Assembly (NCBI GenBank): GCA_002729515.1
Contig: PBYF01000112.1
Location: forward strand, 1-47,573
Direction of reading: 5' to 3'
Source: Deltaproteobacteria bacterium
GTDB lineage: Bacteria; Myxococcota_A; UBA9160; SMWR01
Length of the DNA: 47,573 nucleotides
The notes below the pieces were generated by a model. The model was given only the letters and a program-made list of their open reading frames with translations, was not told where the DNA came from and did not search any database. Below, piece by piece: positions 18,749-27,017 of this stretch. Made by a program: the position numbers and the translations under genes. Positions within the stretch are counted from its first letter, which is position 1. Each line of letters begins with the position of its first letter.

Positions 18749-19825
18749 GTGCGCATTCTCTCGCGTCACTTTCTTGCGAACTATCTGGGACTTTTCTCAC
18801 TCACCCTGATCATTGCGCTGATCCTGATGACCGTCATCGAGATGCTCGTCAATCTCGACGACGTCGTCGAGAACCGGGAATCGGCCGGCGGGGCGCTCGC
18901 ATACCTGCTGATCCGGGTTCCCTCCCTGTACATGCGCGACGTCATACCAGCCGCGAGCGCCATTGCCGCCTTCCTCTGCCTGGCCCTGGCCGCACGAGCC
19001 CGCGAGATCACGGCGCTCAAGACCGGCGGCATTCCGCCCCTGCGCGTCGCTCTCCCTGTACTGATGGCGGCCATGGCACTCTCGGGTGTCGCCCTGGTAT
19101 TGAACGAGACGCTGCTCCTCGGCGCCACTCGCGAGTTCACCCGTCTTCAGCATCCGGAAGAGAGCGTCGTCTTTCGCCGAGGCTCGTTCTGGTACCACAG
19201 GGAGAACACGTTCTACAACGTGCGCGAGATCGACCCGGCTGCTGGAACGATGCAGGGCATCCACGTCTATACGCTGAGCCCGGAGGGCCGGCTGCTCGAG
19301 ACCCTCGACGCTCCCGGCGGAGTCCTGGACTCTGGGGCGCGTTGGAGCCTCCAGAACGTGACGCGCCGGCACTTCGACCCGGACGTGCCCGACTCTCCGC
19401 CCCGGCTGGAGAGGCTCCCGGAAGTCAAGCTCATGCTGGCGAGCCCCGGAGAGCTGAGCCTCCTCGAGCGCAGCGTGGACTTGCTGTCGCTGCCCGAACT
19501 GATCGAGGCGATCCAATTGCACCAGCGCGAGGGGCGCGACCCCCTGCGCTACCGGGCAATCCTCCACACCCGGCTGGCCAATCCCACTGCAGTCTTCGTC
19601 CTCGCACTTCTCGTCGTGCCGATTGGAATCGGCGTGGAGCGCAGGCGAAGTCTGGCCGCAGCTGCCCTCGCCGGGGTCGTGCTCATCGCCGCCTACCGCG
19701 CCGCCTGGCAGCTGGCGACGTTGGTCGCCCAGGGTGGTTTCCGCGCCGGCCCCGCGGCTCCCTGGCTGGTGGCCCTGGCCTTCACCTGCCTGGGCGCGGT
19801 CCTGTTCGCTCGGGCTCCCCGCTAG
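18749..19825 (+). CDS. LptF/LptG family LPS-export permease
   Basis: About 358 residues with six hydrophobic segments. Three (about 8-30, 55-75, 95-118) precede a beta-jellyroll periplasmic domain and three follow it (about 270-358). The start VRILSRHFLANYLG and the LVLNETLL segment are typical of the YjgP/YjgQ family, the membrane part of the LptB2FG transporter that lifts lipopolysaccharide out of the inner membrane. This implies an outer membrane. Only one member is present, so F and G cannot be told apart. The GTG at 18749 is chosen because the antisense open frame upstream belongs to ribF. The last 44 bases overlap hflC. Confidence 0.88.
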   Translation: MRILSRHFLANYLGLFSLTLIIALILMTVIEMLVNLDDVVENRESAGGALAYLLIRVPSLYMRDVIPAASAIAAFLCLALAARAREITALKTGGIPPLRVALPVLMAAMALSGVALVLNETLLLGATREFTRLQHPEESVVFRRGSFWYHRENTFYNVREIDPAAGTMQGIHVYTLSPEGRLLETLDAPGGVLDSGARWSLQNVTRRHFDPDVPDSPPRLERLPEVKLMLASPGELSLLERSVDLLSLPELIEAIQLHQREGRDPLRYRAILHTRLANPTAVFVLALLVVPIGIGVERRRSLAAAALAGVVLIAAYRAAWQLATLVAQGGFRAGPAAPWLVALAFTCLGAVLFARAPR

Positions 19826-20729
19826 GAGACGCCGGCGGCCTGCGGTTGCCCCCGGCGCTCTCGAAGAACCGGAAGAACTCGGAATCGGGAGAGAGCACGA
19901 GCGTCGTGTTGGCGTTGATGGTCTTGCGGTAGGCCTCGAGGCTTCGGGTGAAGGCGTAGAACTCCGGAGCGTTTCCGTAGGACTCGCCGTAGAGACGCGT
20001 GGCCTCTGCATCGCCTTCCCCCTTGGTGATCTCAGCATCCCGCCGCGCTTTGGCCACTAGCACCCGCGCCTCGGCATCCGCATCGGCTCGGATCTTGCGC
20101 GCACGCTCCTCGCCCTCCGCCCGAGTCTTCCGCGCCAGGCGCTCGCGCTCGGTCTTCATGCGGGCGTAAACGCTATTCATCGTGGCGTCCGGAAGCTCGG
20201 TGCGATTGATGCGAACGTCGGCCACCGCGATGCCCAGGGGTTTCACATCGGCCCGTGTGTTTTCCGTAATTTCCTGCATGATCGCGCCGCGCTTTTTGTC
20301 CAGCACCTCGTGAAGCGTGTGCCGACCGATCACCTCGCGCACGTCATCGCGCATCGCGCGATCGATCCGTTTTACCGCACGCTCTCGGTCCTCTTGAAAC
20401 GAGCGTCGGAAGGCCTCCACGTCCACGACGCGCCAGATTACGTAGCTATCGATCGTCAACTGCTCGCCGTCGCGCGTCTGCATCAGATTCGGCTCGCTGT
20501 CCAGGTCATTCCAACGCACATCGAAGGGCTCGGCCTTCTCAAGACCCGGGATGATCCAGGAAAGCCCGGGGTCAGCGACCCGAACGGCCTCGCCGAGCCG
20601 CAATACGAGCTTCTGCTCGCCCTCGAGCGTGACCACGACGGGGCCGCGATTCCAGCCCCCCTCCCCGGCCGCGACCAGTCCCACGAACACCGCGCCGAAG
20701 AGGATCACCAGCATCACGAACCACTTCAT
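19782..20729 (-). CDS. hflC: HflC-type SPFH protein
   Basis: A 315-residue protein with an N-terminal membrane anchor and an SPFH/band 7 domain (PGLSWIIPGLEKAEPFDVRWNDLDSEPN, then the HflC-like DSYVIWRVVDVEAFRRSF). A long charged helix (ERERLARKTRAEGEERARKIRADADAEA region) and a C-terminal coupling segment follow. HflC pairs with HflK to form a large cage around the FtsH protease. The ATG overlaps the hflK stop (ATGA). The 3' end overlaps the LptF-type gene on the other strand by 44 bases. FtsH is not in the window. Confidence 0.9.
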   Translation of the reverse strand: MKWFVMLVILFGAVFVGLVAAGEGGWNRGPVVVTLEGEQKLVLRLGEAVRVADPGLSWIIPGLEKAEPFDVRWNDLDSEPNLMQTRDGEQLTIDSYVIWRVVDVEAFRRSFQEDRERAVKRIDRAMRDDVREVIGRHTLHEVLDKKRGAIMQEITENTRADVKPLGIAVADVRINRTELPDATMNSVYARMKTERERLARKTRAEGEERARKIRADADAEARVLVAKARRDAEITKGEGDAEATRLYGESYGNAPEFYAFTRSLEAYRKTINANTTLVLSPDSEFFRFFESAGGNRRPPASPSGEPERTGPRPGR

Positions 20730-21715
20730 TTCGTCACCCCCGGGTCCACGCTCCGCAGCGGCAGATAGGGCAGAACTTGGGCCGTCCCGGGCTCGATGAC
20801 CACCTTGTCCACCTCTGGCAGGATCACCTCCATCGTCTCCAGGTAGAGCCGTGTCCGCGTCACCTCGGGCGCCTTGCGGTACTCGGCGAAAAGGGCCTCG
20901 AAGCGCGCAGCCTCACCCGTGGCCTCGGCGATTTTCGCATCGCGGTAACCTCGGGCCGACGCCACGAGTTCCGCGGCCTCGCCCCGGGCTTTCGGGATCA
21001 ACTCGTTGCGATAGCCCTCGGCCTGGTTCACCAACCGGCTCTTGTCCTGGTTTGCATTCACTACGTCGTCGAATGCCGCCTGGACCGCTTCCGGCGCCTG
21101 CACCTCCTGAAGTTGAACGCCGTCGATGAGAACGCCGCTGTCGTACCCGTCGAGGATCTGCTGAAGGATTTTCTTCGCATCGGAGGAGACCAGAGCGCGC
21201 TTGTCCCGCAACACCCCATCGACGGTATTGCGGCCCACCACTTCGCGCATGGCGGCCTGCGCGGCGTCGCGAACCACGCGCGCGGGGTCGTCGATCTTGT
21301 ACAGGTAGAAGAACGGATCGCCGATCTTGTACTGCACCGCGAACGAGACCCGCACCACGTTATTGTCGCTCGTCTGCATCGTGGCTTCGTCGAGTTTCTC
21401 CTTCGAGGTCGACGCGTCCTCGTTGCCCCGGAAACCGAAATCGATATTCCGGAGTTCGTCGTAGTTGACGATCGCACGCGTGACCAGCGGCGGCGGCAGG
21501 GACCAGTGCCAGCCGTCGCTCTTGATCGTCTTGTACTCTCCGCCCAGCAGAAGCAGTACCGCCGCCTGCCCCGGCTTGAGCGTGAAGTACCCGAAGTAGC
21601 CCCAGCCGACGATCCCGGCGAGCAGAACGAGAAGCAATGAAACGCGCGAGAGCGTGCGCCGGACGGAGTGCTTGACACGCTGATCGGTGTCGAACTTGGG
21701 ATCGGGATCGGCCAT
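20726..21715 (-). CDS. hflK: HflK-type SPFH protein
   Basis: A 329-residue protein with a short cytoplasmic N-terminus, one membrane segment (about 25-45) and an SPFH domain beginning GQAAVLLLLGGEYKTIKSDGWHW. The HflK-like QTSDNNVVRVSFAVQYKI stretch and a charged helical region follow. It partners HflC in regulating membrane proteolysis by FtsH. It starts two bases after the slipin gene and is translationally coupled to hflC. It lacks the Gly/Pro-rich N-terminal stretch of the enterobacterial protein. Confidence 0.9.
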   Translation of the reverse strand: MADPDPKFDTDQRVKHSVRRTLSRVSLLLVLLAGIVGWGYFGYFTLKPGQAAVLLLLGGEYKTIKSDGWHWSLPPPLVTRAIVNYDELRNIDFGFRGNEDASTSKEKLDEATMQTSDNNVVRVSFAVQYKIGDPFFYLYKIDDPARVVRDAAQAAMREVVGRNTVDGVLRDKRALVSSDAKKILQQILDGYDSGVLIDGVQLQEVQAPEAVQAAFDDVVNANQDKSRLVNQAEGYRNELIPKARGEAAELVASARGYRDAKIAEATGEAARFEALFAEYRKAPEVTRTRLYLETMEVILPEVDKVVIEPGTAQVLPYLPLRSVDPGVTK

Positions 21716-21717
21716 TT

Positions 21718-22485
21718 TCAGCTTCCCGCGTCCGCTCCGCGTTTGGCAGCCTCATAGAACGGCGTGAGCGTGTCGATGGGTACTGGGAAAATCGTCGTTG
21801 AATTCCCCTCGGTCGCGATCTCCGCGAGTGTCTGGAGATAGCGCAGCTGGAGCGCGCCTTCCGAGCTGGAAAGCACGCGCGACGCCTCGGCCAACCGGTG
21901 CGCTGCCTGCGCCTCACCATCGGCGTGAATGATCTTCGCTCGCTTTTCCCGTTCGGCCTCGGCTTGCTTCGCCATGGCGCGCTGCATCTCCTGAGGCAGG
22001 TCGATCTGCTTCACCTCCACCGCGCGGACCTTCACGCCCCACGGTTCGGTCTGCTCGTCGATGATCTGCTGAAGCTGCTGATTGATACGGTCCCGCTCGG
22101 CGAGCAGGTCGTCGAGTTCCGCCTGGCCGCACACGCTCCGCAGAGTGGTCTGCGCGAGCTGCGAAGTGCCGTAGAGATAGTTCTCGACCTGGATCACCGC
22201 CTTTTCCGGGTGCAGCACGCGGAAGTAGAGCACCGCGTTGACCTTCACCGAAACGTTGTCTCGAGTGATCACTTCCTGAGGCGGCACATCCATGACGATC
22301 TCGCGCAGGCTGATGCGCGCCATGCGATCGACCCCGGGAATGATCCAGCGCAGGCCGGCTTGCTTTACTTGAACGAAGCGCCCGAATCGGAACAGCACAC
22401 CGCGCTCGTATTCGGTGAGAATGCGGATACCCATCACGATGAGCGCAGCCGGAATTCCAAACGCGATCAGAATTGCGTAAATCAT
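21718..22485 (-). CDS. Slipin/stomatin-like SPFH protein
   Basis: A 255-residue prokaryotic stomatin. One N-terminal hydrophobic hairpin or segment is followed by the SPFH domain ([51 protein letters not shown]). The conserved helical repeat ([21 protein letters not shown] region) and a short oligomerisation end follow. Slipins are usually encoded with NfeD, as here, where nfeD ends 18 bases upstream. Such pairs are thought to organise membrane microdomains and control the NfeD protease. The adjacent hflKC pair makes three SPFH proteins in succession. Confidence 0.9.
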   Translation of the reverse strand: MIYAILIAFGIPAALIVMGIRILTEYERGVLFRFGRFVQVKQAGLRWIIPGVDRMARISLREIVMDVPPQEVITRDNVSVKVNAVLYFRVLHPEKAVIQVENYLYGTSQLAQTTLRSVCGQAELDDLLAERDRINQQLQQIIDEQTEPWGVKVRAVEVKQIDLPQEMQRAMAKQAEAEREKRAKIIHADGEAQAAHRLAEASRVLSSSEGALQLRYLQTLAEIATEGNSTTIFPVPIDTLTPFYEAAKRGADAGS

Positions 22486-22503
22486 TTTCTCCCCTCTCTC
22501 TGT

Positions 22504-23829
22504 TCAGAAATCTCCAGCTGCCCGGCGAACGCGGAGCCGCATTCCCTGGACTTCGATCACCTCCACCGATGCATCGACCGGGAGTTCCTCGTCGCTCCGT
22601 GCATTCCAGTACTCGCCCCGCACGAAGACCCGGCCCTCCGGCGCGAGCGGCGTCGCCGCGCGCCCGACCTGACCGATCATCTCGCTCACGCCGGCCGTCT
22701 GCTTCCGGCGGAAGCTTCGGCCGATCGCCACGACCGCCAGAACGCCGAACGAGGCCATGCCGACGGCCGCAGGGAGCAAGACTCCCCAGAAGTCCACGGT
22801 CACGTCGCTCACTTCGGGCATGTCGAAGAGCATCATGCCCCCAAACAGGAAGAACGCCATCCCCCCCAACAGCAGGACGCCGTACGCCGACACGAACATC
22901 TCGGCAATCATGAGACCCACGCCGACGAACATCAGCACGAGCCCGAGAAACGAGAACGGCAGCAGGTCGAACGCGAACACCGCGAGGATCAGACAGACGA
23001 GCCCGATCGCCCCGGGCACGAAGATCCCCGGGGAGTTCACCTCGAGCATGATCCCCAGAATCGCGCCCATCATCAGAAGCATGGCCACGTTCGGATTCGC
23101 GATGAAGTCGAAGACCTTCTCGAGCGGTGTCATCTCGATCGGGCGGAAAGCCGCGTCGCTGAACTCGAGTGTCCGGGACTCACCGGAAACGGCCACTTCA
23201 CGACCCTCGATCTGGGCAAAGAGGTCGTCCCGGTCCCGCGCCACGATGTCGACCACATCGAGTTCGAGAGCCTCGGCGGCGCCGATCGCCTCCGCCTCAC
23301 GGACAGCCTTCACCGCCCACTCGACGTTCCGGTCGCGCTCCTGGGCGATTGATTCGATGAAGGCGGACGTAAAGTTTTCGACCTTCTGACCCATGACGTC
23401 CGTGCGCGTACCCTCTTCGTCGCGCTCCTCGCTGGTGCCCCCGCCCACCGGAGACGCCGCTCCGATGCTCGTGCCCGGCGCCATGGCGGCGACATTCGCC
23501 GCAAGAGTGATGAAAGTTCCGGCCGAGGCAGCCCACGCACCCTGCGGCGAAACGTAGACAATGGTCGGCACCTTCGCGTTGAGCAGCGCCTGGACGATGT
23601 CCTTGGTCGGGTCGAGAACACCCCCCGGCGTGTCGAGCAAAATGAGCAGTGCCGCCGCGCCATCGGTCTCGCTCTCGGCGATGGCCTTTTCCACGAAGTC
23701 CGCCGTGGCGGCGCTGATGACACCGTCTACGACGATCGTGTTGACGTGCTCTGCACGCGCGGGAGCAACTCCCAGCAAGAGAGCCAGCAAAACAAGTCTG
23801 AGAACCAGGGGCCTGTCCGCGTGGGTCAC
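22504..23829 (-). CDS. NfeD-type membrane serine protease (long form)
   Basis: About 441 residues. A signal peptide (LVLRLVLLALLLGVAPARAE) is followed by a ClpP-like serine protease domain with LLILLDTPGGVLDPT and the nucleophile context WAASAGTFITLAAN. Four hydrophobic segments (about 235-370) and a soluble OB-fold NfeD domain (GQVGRAATPLAPEGRVFVRGEYW) end the protein. Long NfeD proteins of this type cleave the hydrophobic C-terminal part of stomatin in archaea. The GTG at 23829 overlaps the coaBC stop (GTGA) and directly begins the signal peptide. The open frame upstream to 23928 lies inside coaBC and is not used. Confidence 0.9.
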   Translation of the reverse strand: MTHADRPLVLRLVLLALLLGVAPARAEHVNTIVVDGVISAATADFVEKAIAESETDGAAALLILLDTPGGVLDPTKDIVQALLNAKVPTIVYVSPQGAWAASAGTFITLAANVAAMAPGTSIGAASPVGGGTSEERDEEGTRTDVMGQKVENFTSAFIESIAQERDRNVEWAVKAVREAEAIGAAEALELDVVDIVARDRDDLFAQIEGREVAVSGESRTLEFSDAAFRPIEMTPLEKVFDFIANPNVAMLLMMGAILGIMLEVNSPGIFVPGAIGLVCLILAVFAFDLLPFSFLGLVLMFVGVGLMIAEMFVSAYGVLLLGGMAFFLFGGMMLFDMPEVSDVTVDFWGVLLPAAVGMASFGVLAVVAIGRSFRRKQTAGVSEMIGQVGRAATPLAPEGRVFVRGEYWNARSDEELPVDASVEVIEVQGMRLRVRRAAGDF

Positions 23830-25034
23830 GCCGCAGGCTCCCGCAGCTTCTCGACGCGGTCGAGCAACTGGGCCGCCACCTCGCTCTTCGGAAGAGACGG
23901 GAGTTCCTCCACTTCGCCGGCGGGCCATACGAAGTGCACCGCGTTCTCATCGGAGTCGAACCCAGAACCCGACGCCGAGATATCGTTTGCAACCAGGAGG
24001 TCGCAGCCCTTGCGCGCAATCTTGCGTCGAGCCGCCGCGACCAGGTCGTGGCTTTCGGCTGCGAACCCCACGACGACTCGGTCGGCTTTTTCCTTGCAGA
24101 TTTCGGCCAGGATGTCCGGGGTTCGCTCGAGTTCGAGCATCATGCCGGCAGACTCCGCAAGGTCTTCCTTCTTGAGCTTTCGCTCAGCGGGCGCCGCGGG
24201 GCGGAAGTCGGCCACCGCGGCTGTCATCACCACGACCGTCGATACCGGCAATTCGCGCAGCACGGCCTCGCGCATCTCTTCAGCGCTCTCGACGTCGATG
24301 CGCCGAACTCCGGGCGGTGTCGCAAGCGCCGAGGGTGCCGCCACGAGCACCACCGCGGCCCCGCGCCGAGCCGCCTCACTCGCCACCGCGAAGCCCATTT
24401 TTCCCGAAGAACGGTTTCCGAGGAAGCGCACCGCATCGACCCGCTCCCGCGTTCCGCCGGCAGTCACCAACACGACATCGGCCGCGAGGGTGCGGGAGCC
24501 GAGTGCGAGTCCCGCGGTGGCGGCGATCACCTCGGGTTCCGCCATCCTGCCCTCGCCCTCCCAGCCACAGGCAAGCTCGCCCGCATCGGGCCCCACGAAG
24601 CGAACGCCGCGCTCGCGCAGACGCTCTGCGTTCTGCTGCGTGGCGGGGTGGCGCCACATGTTGACGTTCATTGCCGGCGCAACCAGTAGCGGCGCCCGTG
24701 TCGCGAGAGCGACGGCCGATACGAGATCGTCCGCCAGACCGTGGGCGAGTTTCGCCAGCGTGTTCGCCGTAGCCGGTGCCACGAGATACAGGTCGGCCCA
24801 ATCCGCCAGCGCAATGTGGTCGATCGCACCCTCTTCCGCGGGGTCCAGAAGGGCCGTGCGCACCGGCTCTCCCGTCAGGGTCTGAAGCACGAGCGGCGTC
24901 ACGAAGGAAACGGCCTCCGGCGTCGCGACGCAACGCACGGCATGACCGGCGCGGCTCAGGTCTCGCACCAGTTCCGGAACCTTGTAGGCGGCGATGCCGC
25001 CGGTCACGCCGATGAGAATCCGACGCTGCTCCAT
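23826..25034 (-). CDS. coaBC: CoaBC, bifunctional phosphopantothenoylcysteine synthetase/decarboxylase
   Basis: A 402-residue protein. The N-terminal flavin decarboxylase CoaC half has GVTGGIAAYK, the catalytic-His region AIDHIALADWAD and the PAMNVNMW motif. The C-terminal synthetase CoaB half has VTAGGTRERVDAVRFLGNRSSGKMG and AAVADFRP. Together they convert 4'-phosphopantothenate and cysteine to 4'-phosphopantetheine. The ATG at 25034 begins MEQRRILIGVTGG, the normal family start. The open frame upstream is not supported. It is coupled to nfeD by a GTGA overlap, and coaD lies 310 bases upstream on the same strand. Confidence 0.95.
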   Translation of the reverse strand: MEQRRILIGVTGGIAAYKVPELVRDLSRAGHAVRCVATPEAVSFVTPLVLQTLTGEPVRTALLDPAEEGAIDHIALADWADLYLVAPATANTLAKLAHGLADDLVSAVALATRAPLLVAPAMNVNMWRHPATQQNAERLRERGVRFVGPDAGELACGWEGEGRMAEPEVIAATAGLALGSRTLAADVVLVTAGGTRERVDAVRFLGNRSSGKMGFAVASEAARRGAAVVLVAAPSALATPPGVRRIDVESAEEMREAVLRELPVSTVVVMTAAVADFRPAAPAERKLKKEDLAESAGMMLELERTPDILAEICKEKADRVVVGFAAESHDLVAAARRKIARKGCDLLVANDISASGSGFDSDENAVHFVWPAGEVEELPSLPKSEVAAQLLDRVEKLREPAA

Positions 25035-25344
25035 TGGGACGTCCGGGAAGGAATTTCCCTGTGCGGGTGCGAGGCTACCCGGAATGCAGAGAAACGCCAG
25101 CGACCCGGGGCGGCACCCAGCCCGCCGACCCGGCGTTTCGCAGCGTCTGGCTGTACCGGCGGACCAATGCGACCACAGGGAGCGCGTCCCGGCGGCCCTG
25201 GAGGGCGGTCCCCGGCGCTGCGAGCCACTCGCCGACGGCTGCGTCCAACCGCATGCCGGGGACGAGAACACCGCCCCGGCCCGGTGGGAAGCGGCCGGGA
25301 CAAAACCGCTGGTCTCCTCCCGCTCCCGTCCCGCACCGCACGAC
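25035..25344. other. 310-base gap between coaD and coaBC
   Basis: No recognisable gene is seen. An 88-residue minus-strand frame spans 25075-25341, with a more plausible internal start (MRLDAAVGEWLAAP). It has no ribosome site or family resemblance that I can see. No sigma-54 or convincing sigma-70 elements were found on the minus strand ahead of coaBC. The stretch may hold a leader, an unrecognised small protein, or nothing. Confidence 0.4.
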
Positions 25345-25839
25345 TCACTCGCCGCCGAGGCGCTCCCGAAGCCGCTTCGCGACCTCGGCCGGGACGAATT
25401 CCTCGACGTCTCGTCCGAACTTCACGAGTTCCTTGAGCCGCGAAGAACTCACGAACATGTACTCCTGACTCGGCAGCATGAAGACCGTCTCTACGTCCGC
25501 ATAGAGGCGCTTGTTCATCAGGGCCATCTCGAACTCGTACTCGAAGTCCGACATGGCGCGCACGCCGCGGATCACCACCGCTGCGCCGATACTCCGGGCA
25601 TAGTCGACCGTCAGGCCATCGAAAGAGGTGACCTCGACCCGGGAATCATCGCCGAGTTCAGCACGCAGCATCTCGATGCGTTCTTCGATCTTGAATGTCC
25701 CGCTCTTCGTCAGGTTCACCGCCACACCCATCACCAGATGCTCGAAGATCCGGAGCGCACGGCGGGCTACGTCGAGGTGACCATTTGTGACCGGATCGAA
25801 GCTTGCGGGAAAGAGAGCAATGGTCGCGGGAGCCGTCAT
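25345..25839 (-). CDS. coaD: CoaD, phosphopantetheine adenylyltransferase
   Basis: A 164-residue protein of the nucleotidyltransferase family. It has the FDPVTNGHLD motif (T/HxGH), VIRGVRAMSDFEYEFEMALMNKRL with the conserved RGVR substrate loop, and the SSSRLKELVKFGRDVEEFVP end, which contains the ISSS/T-like motif. It makes dephospho-CoA from phosphopantetheine and ATP and so acts directly after CoaBC. Its ATG overlaps the rsmD stop (ATGA). The rsmD-coaD pair is a very common arrangement. Confidence 0.97.
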   Translation of the reverse strand: MTAPATIALFPASFDPVTNGHLDVARRALRIFEHLVMGVAVNLTKSGTFKIEERIEMLRAELGDDSRVEVTSFDGLTVDYARSIGAAVVIRGVRAMSDFEYEFEMALMNKRLYADVETVFMLPSQEYMFVSSSRLKELVKFGRDVEEFVPAEVAKRLRERLGGE

Positions 25840-26417
25840 GAAGGGGCTCGGCCTCCTCTGTCTTCGGGGGAAAGCTGCGTCACCTGAGTGTCTCCATAGC
25901 TTCGCACGTCCAGCTCCACCCAGCCGGACACGGGAGGGACAGGATGGCGTCTCGCGTGCTCGGCGACCACCATTCCCTGGGCAGCCACCAGATCGGCCTC
26001 CGCCAAGGCCGTGAGCGCCCGCACGAGTTGGTCGCCGGCATAGGGAGGGTCGAGCAGCACCAGGTCGAAGCGCGCACCCTCCGCCGCGAGGCGCCGCACC
26101 GCAGCCGGAGCGTCCCCCGCCACCACACGCACCTCCCGATCCAGGCCGAGCTCCGAGAGGTTCCGGCGCAGCACACGCACGACGGGCACCGACCGCTCGA
26201 CGAAGACGACCGCTGACGCCCCCCGGGAAACTGCCTCCACCCCCAGCGCTCCGCTTCCCGCATAGAGGTCTAGAACCCGTTTCCCCGAGAGGTCCCCCAA
26301 TCGCGCAAACAGCGACTCGCGCACGCGATCGGCGCTCGGTCGCACGCCTCGGCCCGGGGCCCGGAGCCGCCGTCCGCCGAGCCGTCCCCCCGTAACGCGC
26401 AGGCCCCGTGCCGGCAT
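25836..26417 (-). CDS. rsmD: RsmD, 16S rRNA (guanine-966-N2) methyltransferase
   Basis: About 193 residues. The order of motifs fits RsmD: LRVTGGRLGGRRLRAPG, then RPSADRVRESLFARL, the SAM-binding LDLYAGSGALGVEAVSRGA and the catalytic LDPPYAG. It methylates G966 of 16S rRNA in the small ribosomal subunit. GAGG lies nine bases before the ATG at 26417. An ATG at 26426 would add three residues but sits too close to that site. The open frame upstream to 26729 is not supported. The opposite-strand promoter region for the next operon begins just upstream. Confidence 0.93.
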   Translation of the reverse strand: MPARGLRVTGGRLGGRRLRAPGRGVRPSADRVRESLFARLGDLSGKRVLDLYAGSGALGVEAVSRGASAVVFVERSVPVVRVLRRNLSELGLDREVRVVAGDAPAAVRRLAAEGARFDLVLLDPPYAGDQLVRALTALAEADLVAAQGMVVAEHARRHPVPPVSGWVELDVRSYGDTQVTQLSPEDRGGRAPS

Positions 26418-26615
26418 GAGCGCCATCCTCGCACGAAAGCCCCCCGGATTCGCAGATTCAGGCACAGCCCCCCGCCGGCACCCCCACGCCTCCACACCAG
26501 AGAACCGGACTCCCCTCTTCCCCGCGGGCAACACCCCGAGCGTGCCGCAGGCCACCGGCAACCACACGAAACAAACCCCTGACCCGCCGACTGCTTCCGC
26601 CCGTGAACACGCGCG

Positions 26616-26631
26616 GGGCACGCTTCTTGCG
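26616..26631 (+). promoter_or_regulatory. Probable sigma-54 promoter of the DUF5658-like/transglycosylase operon
   Basis: The sequence GGGCACGCTTCTTGCG matches TGGCACGNNNNTTGCW at every specified base except the first and last, with the required GG-N10-GC spacing. Transcription would start near 26642, about 37 bases before the ATG at 26679. The site lies in the roughly 260-base gap between rsmD and this operon. Confidence 0.7.
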
Positions 26632-26678
26632 ATCTCCATTGCGGCTGTCCGGGATCGGATGGAGGAGAACGAAAGCCG

Positions 26679-27017
26679 ATGCTTCCCCTGTTCGCCGCGC
26701 TCACCGTCGCCGTCACCGCGGCCGACCACTGGACGACCTACCTCTGCCTTCGCGCACCGGTCGAAGGCTGGCAGGTTACCGAGGGAAACCCGCTGGCGAG
26801 TTGGCTCTTCTCGAGTATCGGGCTCCTGCCCGGCATCGCGTTCGACAGCGCGGTCACGTTGTGTGCCCTCTTCTTCCTCGTGACGACCGACCTACTCCCG
26901 CGCCTGCCCAAACTGGCCATCCTGGGCTTCATCATGCTCTGGACCAGCTGGGCGGTCTTCAACAACCTCGCGGCCATCCATGCCCTCGGATTCTCGGTAT
27001 TGGGGACCGGTTCGTGA
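26679..27017 (+). CDS. Small DUF5658-like membrane protein
   Basis: A 112-residue protein with three to four hydrophobic segments. The pattern VTAADHWTTYLCL followed by VTEGNPLASWLF (an Asp and a Thr pair in the first helix, then ENP-like EGNPL) resembles the DUF5658 family of small membrane proteins of unknown function. GGAGGAG lies about ten bases upstream. Its stop overlaps the GTG of the lytic transglycosylase gene (GTGA), so they are co-expressed from the sigma-54-like promoter. A role in envelope or murein work is inferred from context only. Confidence 0.65.
   Translation: MLPLFAALTVAVTAADHWTTYLCLRAPVEGWQVTEGNPLASWLFSSIGLLPGIAFDSAVTLCALFFLVTTDLLPRLPKLAILGFIMLWTSWAVFNNLAAIHALGFSVLGTGS

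Noticed and set aside
21898-23352. Plus-strand open frame of 484 codons opposite slipin and nfeD
   Set aside because: Antisense shadow rich in His, Glu and Arg. Both minus-strand genes are well supported.
25075-25341. Possible 88-residue gene between coaD and coaBC
   Set aside because: No ribosome site or recognisable family. Listed only as a gap to check.
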